Shown here one piece after another: positions 34,953 to 43,858 of a DNA stretch of 64,000 nucleotides. Numbering within the stretch: position 1 is the first letter of the stretch; the number at the start of each line of letters is the position of its first letter. Source of the DNA: Leptolyngbya sp. FACHB-261 (lineage in GTDB: Bacteria; Cyanobacteriota; Cyanobacteriia; FACHB-261). Location of the stretch: assembly GCF_014696065.1 (NCBI RefSeq), contig NZ_JACJPL010000018.1, positions 124,001 to 188,000 of the forward strand. The letters are read 5' to 3'. Both the position numbers and the translations under genes were made by a program. Below the pieces are notes generated by a model. The model saw nothing but the letters and a program-made list of their open reading frames with translations, did not search any database and was not told the DNA's origin.

Positions 34953-35750
34953 ATGTTCCAATACCTATCTAAGCTCTTGCCCCCGTTTTTTTATCCGTTG
35001 GGGCTGAGCTGTTTGTTGCTGCTGATTGGGGTGTTTACTTTTTGGCGGCGCGACTGGGGACGACGGCTGAGTTTTGCCTGTGTGCTGACGGCCCTCCTGC
35101 TGCTGTTGCTGAGCAGTAACAAAGCGCTGTCGGACAGTGCCGTGCGTTCGCTGGAGTGGCGCTATCGAGCGGATCAGACCACGCTGCCTAAAGCAGATGC
35201 GATCGTGGTTCTGGGAGGCGGCATCCAGGCCCAACTGCCACCTCGAACTTGGCCCGAGGTAGCGGAGGAAGGAGATCGAGTGATTTATGGGGCGAGGCTC
35301 TACCGGGCAGGCTTAGCGCCCTGGCTAGTCATGTCTGGCGGTCGGGTGGACTGGCTCGGCGTCGGTGGTCCGCCTGAGTCGGGCGATATGGCAGCGCTAG
35401 CTGAGGCGATGGGGGTTCCCCGCCGAGCCATTTTGGAGGAGCCAAGCTCCTTCAACACCTACGAGAACGCCCGCAATGTCAAGGCAATTCTGCAGGAGCG
35501 AGGCTTGCGGCGGGTGCTGCTGGTGACTAGCGCACTGCATATGCCCCGTTCGCTGGCTATCTTTGCCAAGCAGGGCATTGAGGCCATACCCGCGACAACC
35601 GATTATCTGGCGGTGGAGAGCCAAGCGCGTAAGAATGCTTGGGAGGCTGGGATTGACTGGCTACCCAATGCAGATGCGCTGCGCAACACCAGTCGCGCTC
35701 TGCGGGAATATGTGGGCCTTGGTGTGTACAAGCTGCGGGGCTGGCTTTAA
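34953..35750 (+). CDS. YdcF/ElyC-type DUF218 membrane protein
   Basis: A 265-residue protein with two N-terminal membrane helices (about 10-28 and 36-55) and a DUF218 domain: DAIVVLGGGIQAQ, APWLVMSGGRVD, EEPSSFNTYENARNVKAIL and LLVTSALHMPRSLAIF. The conserved acidic/basic motifs are complete. ElyC-type members influence envelope carbohydrate or lipid carrier metabolism. It follows the recombinase-like gene by 21 bases. Confidence 0.9.
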   Translation: MFQYLSKLLPPFFYPLGLSCLLLLIGVFTFWRRDWGRRLSFACVLTALLLLLLSSNKALSDSAVRSLEWRYRADQTTLPKADAIVVLGGGIQAQLPPRTWPEVAEEGDRVIYGARLYRAGLAPWLVMSGGRVDWLGVGGPPESGDMAALAEAMGVPRRAILEEPSSFNTYENARNVKAILQERGLRRVLLVTSALHMPRSLAIFAKQGIEAIPATTDYLAVESQARKNAWEAGIDWLPNADALRNTSRALREYVGLGVYKLRGWL

Positions 35751-35788
35751 TCGCTAAGCATTAAGCATTGGACATTAAGCATTGGGCC

Positions 35789-36883
35789 TTAAGCGTTAGT
35801 AGTCACCGGTTCACTGAGAGCTTTACTGGCTTTGGCCTCAGACTCACTGCTGCCATCTCTGACCCCAGAATCTTCTGGCCCAGAATCTTTTGGTGCGGAA
35901 GAGGGCTGGGGCGTCGCCTCCAGGTTGGCATCGAGAATGAGCTGCCGCAGGTGCCGGCGGAAAGCAGGGTCTAAATGCTGTTGCCGCACTGTTTCCCAAT
36001 CGGTCATGGCTTGGGACTGTCGCTGCTGAACGAGTTCTTGTAGGCCAGGCAGCTTAGTGCCACGTGGCAGTTCTTCGAGCAGCAGTTCCAAGAGCACCTG
36101 GGTATCTTGCACAACGCCCAAGTTGTCTTGAAGCTTGCGCACATCCTCAACCCAGTTGGTGAATGCTTCACCATAAAAGGGAGTGAAGAACTCTGCTTCA
36201 TAACGCACGTGCTTAAGCGTTTTGCGCAGCTCGTGTAGGGTTGGCGCAGAGCTACCCAAGGCTTCTTCCACAGGTAACAACCAACCAGGATGCAGAAGCA
36301 AGGTTGAGAGCAGAGGACTCAGCAGGTCGGGCACCAAAGGCAGCAAAGGGCTCTCAGCGAGTGCTTTCAAGCGGGGCTCAGCCAACCAGACACTATACGC
36401 TTCTTTGAGTTTCTGGTAGCGGGGCTGGCTCAGGACAAATTGCACCCCTGATAAAGTCTTGCGTCGCTGTTTAGTTAGAGCATCTAAAACCCGGTCCAAG
36501 CTCTGTTGCTCCCCAGACTCGAGATGAGGACGATACTCCGTTTTCAGCGTAGCTGTTTGTACATCTAAATCACGCAGTTCACCTAGCACTCGCGCCAGGT
36601 CGCGCACCCGATCTGCACCGGCAGCTTTCGGCAATTCCACAGCGACTGCAAACACCTGGAGCGCTGTTCGCAAACGACGACTGCTCACCCGCATCTGGTG
36701 CAGGGCTTCTGGATCTTTATCAGCTAAAACCTTCTTTTCGGGCTTGATCAAACGACGATACTGTTCGCCAATCACAACACGAGCATACTCACCCAGGGTC
36801 GGCCCTGAGCTGGCATTGGTTGACAAGTCAACCTTAGCTTTCAACTTTTCTTTACTCAAAATGGAGGTCCAACGCAGCAGCAA
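35789..36883 (-). CDS. CHAD domain protein
   Basis: A 364-residue CHAD (conserved histidine alpha-helical domain) protein. CHAD spans about 30-310: PEALHQMRVSSRRLRTALQ, LARVLGELRDLDVQTA, LHELRKTLKHVRYEAEFF and VEDVRKLQDNLGVVQDTQ, with the basic and His residues that bind phosphate polymers. Known CHAD proteins bind polyphosphate and sit on polyphosphate granules. The C-terminal 45 residues are Ser/Glu/Pro-rich. The TTG start at 36883 is uncertain (TTG 36859 also possible). It is divergent from the PhoX-RTX-GDPD gene with a Pho-box-like sequence between. Confidence 0.88.
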   Translation of the reverse strand: MLLRWTSILSKEKLKAKVDLSTNASSGPTLGEYARVVIGEQYRRLIKPEKKVLADKDPEALHQMRVSSRRLRTALQVFAVAVELPKAAGADRVRDLARVLGELRDLDVQTATLKTEYRPHLESGEQQSLDRVLDALTKQRRKTLSGVQFVLSQPRYQKLKEAYSVWLAEPRLKALAESPLLPLVPDLLSPLLSTLLLHPGWLLPVEEALGSSAPTLHELRKTLKHVRYEAEFFTPFYGEAFTNWVEDVRKLQDNLGVVQDTQVLLELLLEELPRGTKLPGLQELVQQRQSQAMTDWETVRQQHLDPAFRRHLRQLILDANLEATPQPSSAPKDSGPEDSGVRDGSSESEAKASKALSEPVTTNA

Positions 36884-36891
36884 ACTCTAAA

Positions 36892-36910
36892 TTTAACCCT
36901 ACCTTAATTT
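36892..36910 (+). promoter_or_regulatory. Pho-box-like site (two 8-bp repeats, 3-bp spacer)
   Basis: TTTAACCC (36892-36899), spacer TAC, CTTAATTT (36903-36910). The cyanobacterial Pho box for SphR/PhoB-type regulators is tandem PyTTAAPyPy(T/A) with 3-bp spacers. The second copy fits fully, and the first fits at all but the last base. It is oriented towards the PhoX-RTX-GDPD gene about 300 bases downstream and lies beside the CHAD start. A third isolated match, TTTAACTA, is at 37108-37115. Function is inferred. Confidence 0.5.
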
Positions 36911-37210
36911 CGAGACAACTATATTGCGATAGATGCCGGTTTTGTTGTCCAACTTTCAAACCGAAGCCGTGTCAGCTACCCCAGCATTTCTGGGGCTAGT
37001 CCAAGCATAGCCAGACTATCGAGGCTAGTTTGAACTAACTTTTCAATGTCTCAAAAACTTCCCATATTTAGACATCTGAGTCTCTAATTCAAGCTTTTTC
37101 CAATTAATTTAACTAAGACGTTTCTTAAAGAGATGATAGCAATCTCTTAGCATTGCTGTGGGAACCTAGCGAGGGTGCAAAAACGAGTCCTAGAAATTGG
37201 GGAAAGCTTA

Positions 37211-40200
37211 ATGGCTAATGTGATCGACGGGCAGACAAACGCTGCTGCTTACGTTGCTAATGTACCCGGCAACGGTGGTTATCAAGTGACTCCTTTGCTC
37301 ACCGTGGGCGATGAGTTTCCGCTGCTCACTGGCGAAGGTTTAGACGACTTGAGCGTGGTTGAAGGTAAAACCTTTGCTTTTACTGGAGTACCAGATGGCA
37401 TTGGCCTGTTTACCACGGAAGAGGCTTATTATGTCTTCGTCAATCATGAACTAAGTCCTTCTGCAACTTCTGATATTTCCAGTACCGTTCCTGGACAAAT
37501 TAAGGGAGCGCAAGTCTCACTGCTGAAGTTCGATAAGGATTGGAACGTTATCGGCGGCAAGAGCCTGATCGAACAGGCAGTAGACAGCACTGGCACCTAT
37601 GTTCTAGACACCACAACTGGCACCTATGTCAACGCCGCAACCGGCGCAAGCTTTAGCTTTAATCGCTTCTGTTCGGGCTATCTAGCTGAATATGGTTTCG
37701 AAGATGGCCCCATTTACTTCGCCCCGGAGGAATTTACCCCTAACGGTCGGGCTTGGGCTGTTTCTACCGATGGCACCGCTCAGGCGATTGATGGCTTAGG
37801 CCGCTATGCCAAAGAAAACATCCTCGCAGCTTCTCAATATCGAGCTGAAAACTCCGAGAAAACAGTTCTGATCAGCACCGAGGACTTCGCCGACGGTGAA
37901 GTCTACATGTTTGTTGGCGAGCAAACCGCAGAAGATCCCAATGGCTTTAAGCGGGGCGATCTGTATGTGCTGAAAGTTGAAGGTCACAGCAACGAAACCC
38001 TAAGCGAAGGCGTCAGAACTGGCGCAACCTGGACCCAGGTTGACAGCAATGTCGTCCTCAATCCAGACGGTAAGGTTTTGAGCGATTGGGTGAACACCGA
38101 GAGCCGCTCGACCAATTTCCGCCGCCCTGAAGATATTCACGAAGATCCCAATAATGCGGGGACCTTTTATTTCGTTACTACTGGGGCTGAGCAACGCCTA
38201 GATGGCTCAGCAACCGAGAATGCTAACGAAGCCGAAAACCCTTACGGCAAACTCTATCGCTTCAGCTTAAATGCTGACGATCCCACTGGAGCCATCAATG
38301 ATTTTGAACTATTGCTGTCTGGTGGTCCTGGTAAAGGCGTCAGCTACGACAACATTGTGGTTGACAGCAATGGCAATGTCTTAATTCAAGAAGACGCAGC
38401 TGCTTTTGGTGATGACGTCATGGCGGCTGAGGGCCGCGACGCGCAGATTTGGTCATTCAACCCTGAATCCGGCGAGATTGTGCCACTGTTTGAAGCCATT
38501 GAAGGCGCAGCCGGTCCAAAGTTTAACGATCCGGAGCCTGGTAATTGGGAGACCTCGGGCATTATCGAGGTGCCTACTGACAGCCAAGGTCGCAGCGCCT
38601 ATTTATTCGATGTCCAGGCCCATAGTATTCGTGATCCACAATATCTGGGCGGCAACTATGTTCAGGGTGGCCAGTTGCTGCTGGCAGTGCCGGTCGCTAA
38701 CGACCCCACGATTGGCGGCGACAACGGTCGTGATCAGCTCAGCGGCAGCCGCCGGAGCGACACGATTTGGGGCGATAAAAGCCTCTATGGTCCTGGTGGC
38801 AATGATCGCATCAACGCCAATTCCGGCAATGATCTAGTGTTTGCAGGCGGCGGCAATGACTCTGTTAAAGGCGGTCGTGGCGACGACATCATTTACGGCG
38901 GCGCTGGCGACGATTCCATCGACGGCAATAGCGGCAACGACAAGATCTACGGCAATGACGGCAACGATTACCTGAAGGGCTCCGAAGGCAATGATGAGAT
39001 CTTCGGAGAAGCAGGCAATGACAACATCGAAGGCGGCAGCGGCAACGACAAGCTATACGCGCAAGATGGCGACACCTTAACCGGCGGTGCTGGCAGTGAC
39101 CAGTTCTGGATCGTTGACAGCGAAGTTCCCACCGCAGGCAGCCGGATCACTGATTTCCAGGCGGGCAAGGACATCCTCGGCTTGGGAGCTGGGCTAGCCT
39201 ATGCCAATCTCAAAATCAATCAACTGGGCGACGATACCCTGATCAGCCTTAAAGATGGCAACAAAGCTCTGGCCATTCTTGAGGGCGTCGATGCTGGTAG
39301 CCTATCGATCACCAATTTCGTGAGCACCGCTGCTCGGCCTTTGGTCATCGGGCACCGGGGCGCTAGTGGTTTACGGCCTGAGCACACACTGGCTGCTTAT
39401 GAGCTAGCAATTGAACAAGGCGCTGATTTCATCGAGCCTGACGTGGTTTCCACCAAAGATGGCATCCTGATTGCCCGCCACGAAAACGAGATCTCGGGCA
39501 CCACCGATGTAGCTGATCGGCCTGAGTTTGCCAGCCGCCGCGCCACCAAAATTATTGACGGCAGCGAGGTGACCGGCTGGTTCACTGAAGACTTCACGCT
39601 GGCGGAGATCAAAACCCTGCGGGCCAACGAGCGGCTACCCTTCCGCGACCAGTCCTTCAATGGCCAGTTTGAGGTGCCGACCCTCCAAGAAGTGATCGAT
39701 CTGGCCAAGAGCAAGAGCGCTGAACTTGGTCGCACAGTTGGCATCTATCCAGAAACCAAGCACCCCACCTATTTCGATTCGATTGGGCTGTCTCTGGAAG
39801 AACCTTTGGTAGCAGTGCTGGATGCCAATGGCTATACCAGCGCTGATTCGCCAGTGTTCATCCAGTCGTTTGAAGTGAGCAATCTACAACAGCTCAATGA
39901 GCTCACCAAGGTGCCGCTAGTCCAGCTCTTCGATGCAGCAGATGTGCAGCCCTACGACTTTGTTGCCACTGGTGACACGCGCACCTACGGCGATTTATTG
40001 GCTCCAACTGGTCTGGCAGAAATTGCCACCTATGCCGATGGCATTGGCCCTTGGAAGCGGTTGATTATTCCTGCTGAATCCGTAGATTTCGACGGTAATG
40101 GGCAGCCGGATGACCTCAACGGTGACGGCCAAATCAGTGATGCTGATCGGTTGCTGCAAGCACCAACGACCCTGATCGAAGATGCCCATGCCGCCGGTCT

Positions 40201-40429
40201 ATTGGTGCATGCCTACACCTTCCGCAACGAGGACTTTTACCTGGCTCCGGATTACAACGGCGACCCAGCACTGGAGTATCAGCAGTTCTTTAGCCTTGGC
40301 CTGGACGGGCTGTTCAGCGACTTCCCTGGCACTGCAGCTCAAGTCGCCAATCAGCTCTATCCCTTCACCCAAGCCGATCCGCTCAATGGCGTTGGTCTAC
40401 TCGCACCGAGCCCTGAAACTAGCGTGTAG
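37211..40429 (+). CDS. PhoX/DUF839 - RTX - glycerophosphodiester phosphodiesterase fusion protein
   Basis: A 1072-residue three-part enzyme. Residues about 1-500 are a PhoX/DUF839 beta-propeller phosphatase region (FVNHELSPSA, FNRFCSGYLAEYGF, IYFAPEEFTPNGRAWAV, FRRPEDIHEDPNNAGTFYF). Residues about 503-635 are RTX calcium-binding nonapeptides (GGxGxDxxx type). About 710-1050 is a glycerophosphodiester phosphodiesterase with His715 (VIGHRGASG), Glu742-Pro-Asp744 and His757 (ARHENE); a calcium-loop-like insert (DFDGNGQPDD, DLNGDGQISDADR) is near 959-983. No N-terminal signal is present; RTX suggests type I secretion. ATG 37211 has GGGGAA upstream. A terminator follows at 40485. Confidence 0.9.
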   Translation: MANVIDGQTNAAAYVANVPGNGGYQVTPLLTVGDEFPLLTGEGLDDLSVVEGKTFAFTGVPDGIGLFTTEEAYYVFVNHELSPSATSDISSTVPGQIKGAQVSLLKFDKDWNVIGGKSLIEQAVDSTGTYVLDTTTGTYVNAATGASFSFNRFCSGYLAEYGFEDGPIYFAPEEFTPNGRAWAVSTDGTAQAIDGLGRYAKENILAASQYRAENSEKTVLISTEDFADGEVYMFVGEQTAEDPNGFKRGDLYVLKVEGHSNETLSEGVRTGATWTQVDSNVVLNPDGKVLSDWVNTESRSTNFRRPEDIHEDPNNAGTFYFVTTGAEQRLDGSATENANEAENPYGKLYRFSLNADDPTGAINDFELLLSGGPGKGVSYDNIVVDSNGNVLIQEDAAAFGDDVMAAEGRDAQIWSFNPESGEIVPLFEAIEGAAGPKFNDPEPGNWETSGIIEVPTDSQGRSAYLFDVQAHSIRDPQYLGGNYVQGGQLLLAVPVANDPTIGGDNGRDQLSGSRRSDTIWGDKSLYGPGGNDRINANSGNDLVFAGGGNDSVKGGRGDDIIYGGAGDDSIDGNSGNDKIYGNDGNDYLKGSEGNDEIFGEAGNDNIEGGSGNDKLYAQDGDTLTGGAGSDQFWIVDSEVPTAGSRITDFQAGKDILGLGAGLAYANLKINQLGDDTLISLKDGNKALAILEGVDAGSLSITNFVSTAARPLVIGHRGASGLRPEHTLAAYELAIEQGADFIEPDVVSTKDGILIARHENEISGTTDVADRPEFASRRATKIIDGSEVTGWFTEDFTLAEIKTLRANERLPFRDQSFNGQFEVPTLQEVIDLAKSKSAELGRTVGIYPETKHPTYFDSIGLSLEEPLVAVLDANGYTSADSPVFIQSFEVSNLQQLNELTKVPLVQLFDAADVQPYDFVATGDTRTYGDLLAPTGLAEIATYADGIGPWKRLIIPAESVDFDGNGQPDDLNGDGQISDADRLLQAPTTLIEDAHAAGLLVHAYTFRNEDFYLAPDYNGDPALEYQQFFSLGLDGLFSDFPGTAAQVANQLYPFTQADPLNGVGLLAPSPETSV

Positions 40430-40484
40430 AACTTAGCGCTCTCATAACGCGCTTAATCCGGCTCACAACACATACATCTCATAG

Positions 40485-40512
40485 GCACCTCTACTACGGA
40501 GGTGCTTTTTTT
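40485..40512 (+). terminator. Intrinsic terminator of the PhoX-RTX-GDPD gene
   Basis: GCACCTC (40485-40491) and GAGGTGC (40499-40505) form a 7-bp stem with a 7-base loop, followed by seven T. A classic rho-independent terminator 56 bases after the stop. Confidence 0.93.
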
Positions 40513-40592
40513 GTTCGTGAGATGCTTATAAGAAGACACCGTCACTAAGCAGCAGACAAACGACAAACTTGTAGTATCTAGGGCCACTAAAG

Positions 40593-41090
40593 ATGCACTT
40601 ACGACCAGCTCAGTCAGAGGATCTGGATTTTATTGTCGCGCAGGAAGCCCGGAACGAGGTTGCAGAGTTTATCCTGCCTTGGAGCTTAGCCGAACACCAA
40701 ATCAACCTACAGCAGCTAGACAAACAGTACAAAATCTTTGAGAGCAACCAGGGCGAAAAGCAAGGCTACGCAATCTTAGCGGGCTTCCAGTTACCTCATC
40801 AATGCATTGAGTTAACTCGCATTGTGATTGCTCAGCCGGGTCGAGGCTATGGCAAAACTGCTCTGCGGCTATTGATGCAAGAAGTCTTTGTGCAGCATCA
40901 AGCCCATCGCCTTTGGCTGGATGTTTTTGAGCATAACCAGCGAGCTAGACAGGTCTATGAGTCGATTGGCTTTCAAACGGAAGGCAAGCTACGCGAAGCT
41001 GTGAAGCGAGGGGAGAAATACTATCCTTTAGTGATTATGTCCATTCTAAAGTATGAGTATTTTGAGCGCTTAAGCCATAAGTTAGTCTAA
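40593..41090 (+). CDS. GNAT family N-acetyltransferase
   Basis: A 165-residue GNAT acyltransferase. Motif A is LTRIVIAQPGRGYGKTALRLL (acetyl-CoA pyrophosphate loop), followed by HRLWLDVFEHNQRARQVYESI and GFQTEGKLREAV, which is the RimJ/RimI-like ending. The acceptor substrate (protein N-terminus, small amine or antibiotic) is unknown. It starts 80 bases after the terminator and is an independent unit. Confidence 0.9.
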   Translation: MHLRPAQSEDLDFIVAQEARNEVAEFILPWSLAEHQINLQQLDKQYKIFESNQGEKQGYAILAGFQLPHQCIELTRIVIAQPGRGYGKTALRLLMQEVFVQHQAHRLWLDVFEHNQRARQVYESIGFQTEGKLREAVKRGEKYYPLVIMSILKYEYFERLSHKLV

Positions 41091-41197
41091 GTTAGTGATT
41101 CTGGCCCAGTTAGCCCGAACTATCAGTCAGCCGGAACTATCAGTTAGCCTAAGCCAATATTCTGAACTAAAAGCACCATTCGTAAAAGCAGCCACCT

Positions 41198-42127
41198 ATG
41201 GGGTTACGGTATCCTCCCAAGCGCTCCTGGTTTGCCCTTAGACAAGGGATGCGGTCTGTGTTGCTGTTTGCCGTGGTGTCTCTATTGTTGACCTGGAGCT
41301 GCTCAGCAGGTTCGAGTAGCTTAGCCTACAGCGACAGTGCCTGGACTCTTGTTCAGGGTCAAGAGAAAGCGCACCTATTCACCTCTGGTGATTTGCTAGG
41401 GCTAAGCAATCCCAGAGTTTATACAGCTCCAGGCAATCAGGAAGAGATCTTTCTCACCGAGGTTTTACCCGACGGGACCTATGTACCTGGATTTACTTGG
41501 AACTCGGAGATCTTAGGCGCTAAGCCCAAGGTTTGGCAGGTCAATCTTCAGAGCTTTGCAACTGAATCGATTTCTTTTGAAGACTTTCAGACGCTAGCGT
41601 CCCAGGCTCAAGCAGACGCCTCAGAGCCAACCTCTCTCGACCAGTTTCCGACTTTGCAACTGGCAGGCAAAGACAAACTTGTATTTACTTTTGACTCAGA
41701 ATCAAGAAATCAATCCGGTTACCAAATTGCGCCTGATGCCCCTCTGACCGAAGAGCTGCGCAGTCCGGAGCTGAGAGTTTACGCCAATCAGGCCCGCCGC
41801 TATGTCATTGCTCTTTCGCTCTCAGAGCTGAGTATTGTCAGACAGCGACAATATGATTCGCGCTTCCCGTCTTCTCCCCTTAGCGGGTTTAAAGGCTGGC
41901 GCACAGAGCCTTATTATTCAGGCACTATGCATCTTGAAGTCTTTGATGCTGCAGTTCCCCAGCAGGCGCTCATTCACCTGAGCAAGCAGTTTAAAAATTG
42001 GGGCTTATTGCCAAACTTGCTGGAGTTCATTGAGGTCGCGACTTTACCCAATGGCGGTCCCTGTCTTGTTCTTAACAACTCACTGTTTGTTACTCAGGTT
42101 AAAACCTCCGGCCTATTGATCCCCTAG
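41198..42127 (+). CDS. Exported protein of unknown function
   Basis: A 309-residue protein with an N-terminal basic stretch and a hydrophobic core (SVLLFAVVSLLLTWSCSAGSS, about 20-40), so it is exported; the Cys after LLLTWS could be a lipobox Cys, but the -3 to -1 positions (T-W-S) are not canonical. The mature part is mostly beta-strand-like, without recognisable domain. An in-frame ATG at residue 18 (MRSVLLF) would also give a clean signal peptide. I do not recognise the family. Confidence 0.7.
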   Translation: MGLRYPPKRSWFALRQGMRSVLLFAVVSLLLTWSCSAGSSSLAYSDSAWTLVQGQEKAHLFTSGDLLGLSNPRVYTAPGNQEEIFLTEVLPDGTYVPGFTWNSEILGAKPKVWQVNLQSFATESISFEDFQTLASQAQADASEPTSLDQFPTLQLAGKDKLVFTFDSESRNQSGYQIAPDAPLTEELRSPELRVYANQARRYVIALSLSELSIVRQRQYDSRFPSSPLSGFKGWRTEPYYSGTMHLEVFDAAVPQQALIHLSKQFKNWGLLPNLLEFIEVATLPNGGPCLVLNNSLFVTQVKTSGLLIP

Positions 42128-42261
42128 TGGGTCCATATCAACAGCTTTGAGTTTCTGGAGCGACCTCATAAACTTAAAGCTAGGTAGAGAAGTGGGTCAG
42201 GTCCAGTGATCAAATAGGCCATCCCAATTAAGAGCAGTTAGCATCCTTGTAAGGTGGAACG

Positions 42262-43713
42262 ATGATCGACATCCTGCGTCAGTTTCCGCTATTTGCGAAA
42301 TTGTCCGACAGCAAGTTGCAATGGTGGGCAGAACACGGCGAAGAGAGCTGGCTAGAGCCAGGAGCAATCCTATTTAAGGAAGGCGACCCAGCCGAGACTA
42401 TGTTCTTCTTCGTGCTGCTGGAAGGGGAATTACAACTCACCAAGCAGATCGGCGGCAGCGAGGTCATGATCACCTATCAGCCAGGTGAGTTTACAGGTGA
42501 GATCCCCATCCTGACTGGCAAGCCCTGTGGCTCTACAGTTCGAGCGGTTCATCCTTCTCGGGTCTTGCAAATTAGTGCAGAGTCATTTAAGAGCCTGATG
42601 CTTAATTGCTCGCCCATGCGGGACATTATTTTGCCCACGATGATGCAGCGCCTCCAGGACAAGGAAGCAATGCTGTGGCAGCGAGAGAAGATGGCCGCGC
42701 TAGGCAAACTTTCAGCGGGACTGGCCCATGAGCTCAACAATCCGGCAGCAGCAGGCCGTCGAGCCGCAGAGCAATTGTACGAAACAGTTCAAAGCTTGCA
42801 ATCCCTAGCCCTCAATCTCAGCGCTCAAGCCGGGGCATCGGTCCCCCTCGATTTCTTCACCGAGTTGCAACAAGAGGCGTTGCAGCGGGCCAACACTTCT
42901 TTGCGTTTGGATCCGTTGGCGCAAAGCGACCAAGAGGAAGAGTGCAGTGACTGGCTCAGTTCCAGTGGCATCCAGAACGGTTGGCGACTGGCCCCCACTT
43001 TGGTCAGAGCGGGGCTGAATACCACCTGGCTCGACAGCTTGGCTGCCCGCATTGCTGCTCAGTCCAGTAACCCAGCACCCACGCTCCACTGCGTCTTGGC
43101 CTGGCTAGAGGCAACCCTATCTACAGTGTCACTGCTTCAAGAAATTGAGCAGAGCACCAGCCGCATCTCTAATCTGGTCAGCGCCGTCAAGTCTTACTCC
43201 TACATGGACCAGGCTTCGGTTCAGGAGATCGATGTGCATGACGGTCTGGAAAGCACAATGATCGTGCTGGGCCATCGGCTCAAGCAGGGCATCACCGTCA
43301 TCCGTGAGTATGACCAGAGCTTGCCCCGCTTTGTTGCTTATGGCGACGAGCTCAATCAGGTCTGGACCAATCTGATTGACAATGCCATCGACGCGATGCA
43401 GGGACGCGGACAGCTCCGCATCCGCACAGCCCACGAGAACCATTGCGTTCTCGTCGAAATTGCAGATGATGGCCCTGGCGTGCCAGCCGAAATTCAGTCG
43501 CGCATCTTCGAGCCGTTCTTCACCACGAAGGGAGTTGGTGAGGGCAGTGGTTTGGGGCTGGACATCAGCTACCGCATCGTAGTGTCGAGACATCGGGGCG
43601 ACATTAGAGTTGTTTCTTGCCCAGGTGACACCCGATTTCAGGTGCGTCTGCCTCTGATTGTGCAGCCTGAGCTGAACCGAGAGCCCATGCTCGTGTCTGT
43701 GCCCAGTGTTTAG
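42262..43713 (+). CDS. Histidine kinase with N-terminal cyclic-nucleotide-binding domain
   Basis: A 483-residue soluble kinase. Residues about 5-125 are a cNMP-binding domain (FPLFAKLSDSKLQWWAEHG, QPGEFTGEIPILTGKPCGST). HisKA has His156 in AGLAHELNNPAAAGRRAAEQ, then a long helical insert (about 165-300), then an HATPase: N-box LNQVWTNLIDNAIDAM, G1 DDGPGVP, F-box FEPFFTTK, G2 GSGLGL. The lack of membrane segments suggests a cytoplasmic ligand such as cAMP or cGMP. No response regulator is adjacent. Confidence 0.92.
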   Translation: MIDILRQFPLFAKLSDSKLQWWAEHGEESWLEPGAILFKEGDPAETMFFFVLLEGELQLTKQIGGSEVMITYQPGEFTGEIPILTGKPCGSTVRAVHPSRVLQISAESFKSLMLNCSPMRDIILPTMMQRLQDKEAMLWQREKMAALGKLSAGLAHELNNPAAAGRRAAEQLYETVQSLQSLALNLSAQAGASVPLDFFTELQQEALQRANTSLRLDPLAQSDQEEECSDWLSSSGIQNGWRLAPTLVRAGLNTTWLDSLAARIAAQSSNPAPTLHCVLAWLEATLSTVSLLQEIEQSTSRISNLVSAVKSYSYMDQASVQEIDVHDGLESTMIVLGHRLKQGITVIREYDQSLPRFVAYGDELNQVWTNLIDNAIDAMQGRGQLRIRTAHENHCVLVEIADDGPGVPAEIQSRIFEPFFTTKGVGEGSGLGLDISYRIVVSRHRGDIRVVSCPGDTRFQVRLPLIVQPELNREPMLVSVPSV

Positions 43714-43734
43714 AGTCGCTTAACGGCAATTCAG

Positions 43735-43773
43735 GTTCGCAATCACCTTGATCCCCTAAGGGTGATTGCGAAC
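43735..43773. terminator. 13-bp hairpin between convergent genes
   Basis: A perfect 13-bp inverted repeat (43735-43747 with 43761-43773) lies between the convergent histidine kinase and S41 peptidase genes. It has no T-run, so it is a transcript-end hairpin or a weak terminator for both sides. Confidence 0.6.
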
Positions 43774-43858
43774 GCATGATCTAACGCATTGATCTGCTGA
43801 TTTGCTTGTGCCTGATCTACTAACTCACTTCGCAGTTTTAGTTTTCAAGGCGCTAGAG

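Noticed and set aside
43129-43593. 154-codon minus-strand frame inside the cNMP-domain kinase
   Set aside because: It is antisense to conserved N, G1 and F boxes of the kinase.
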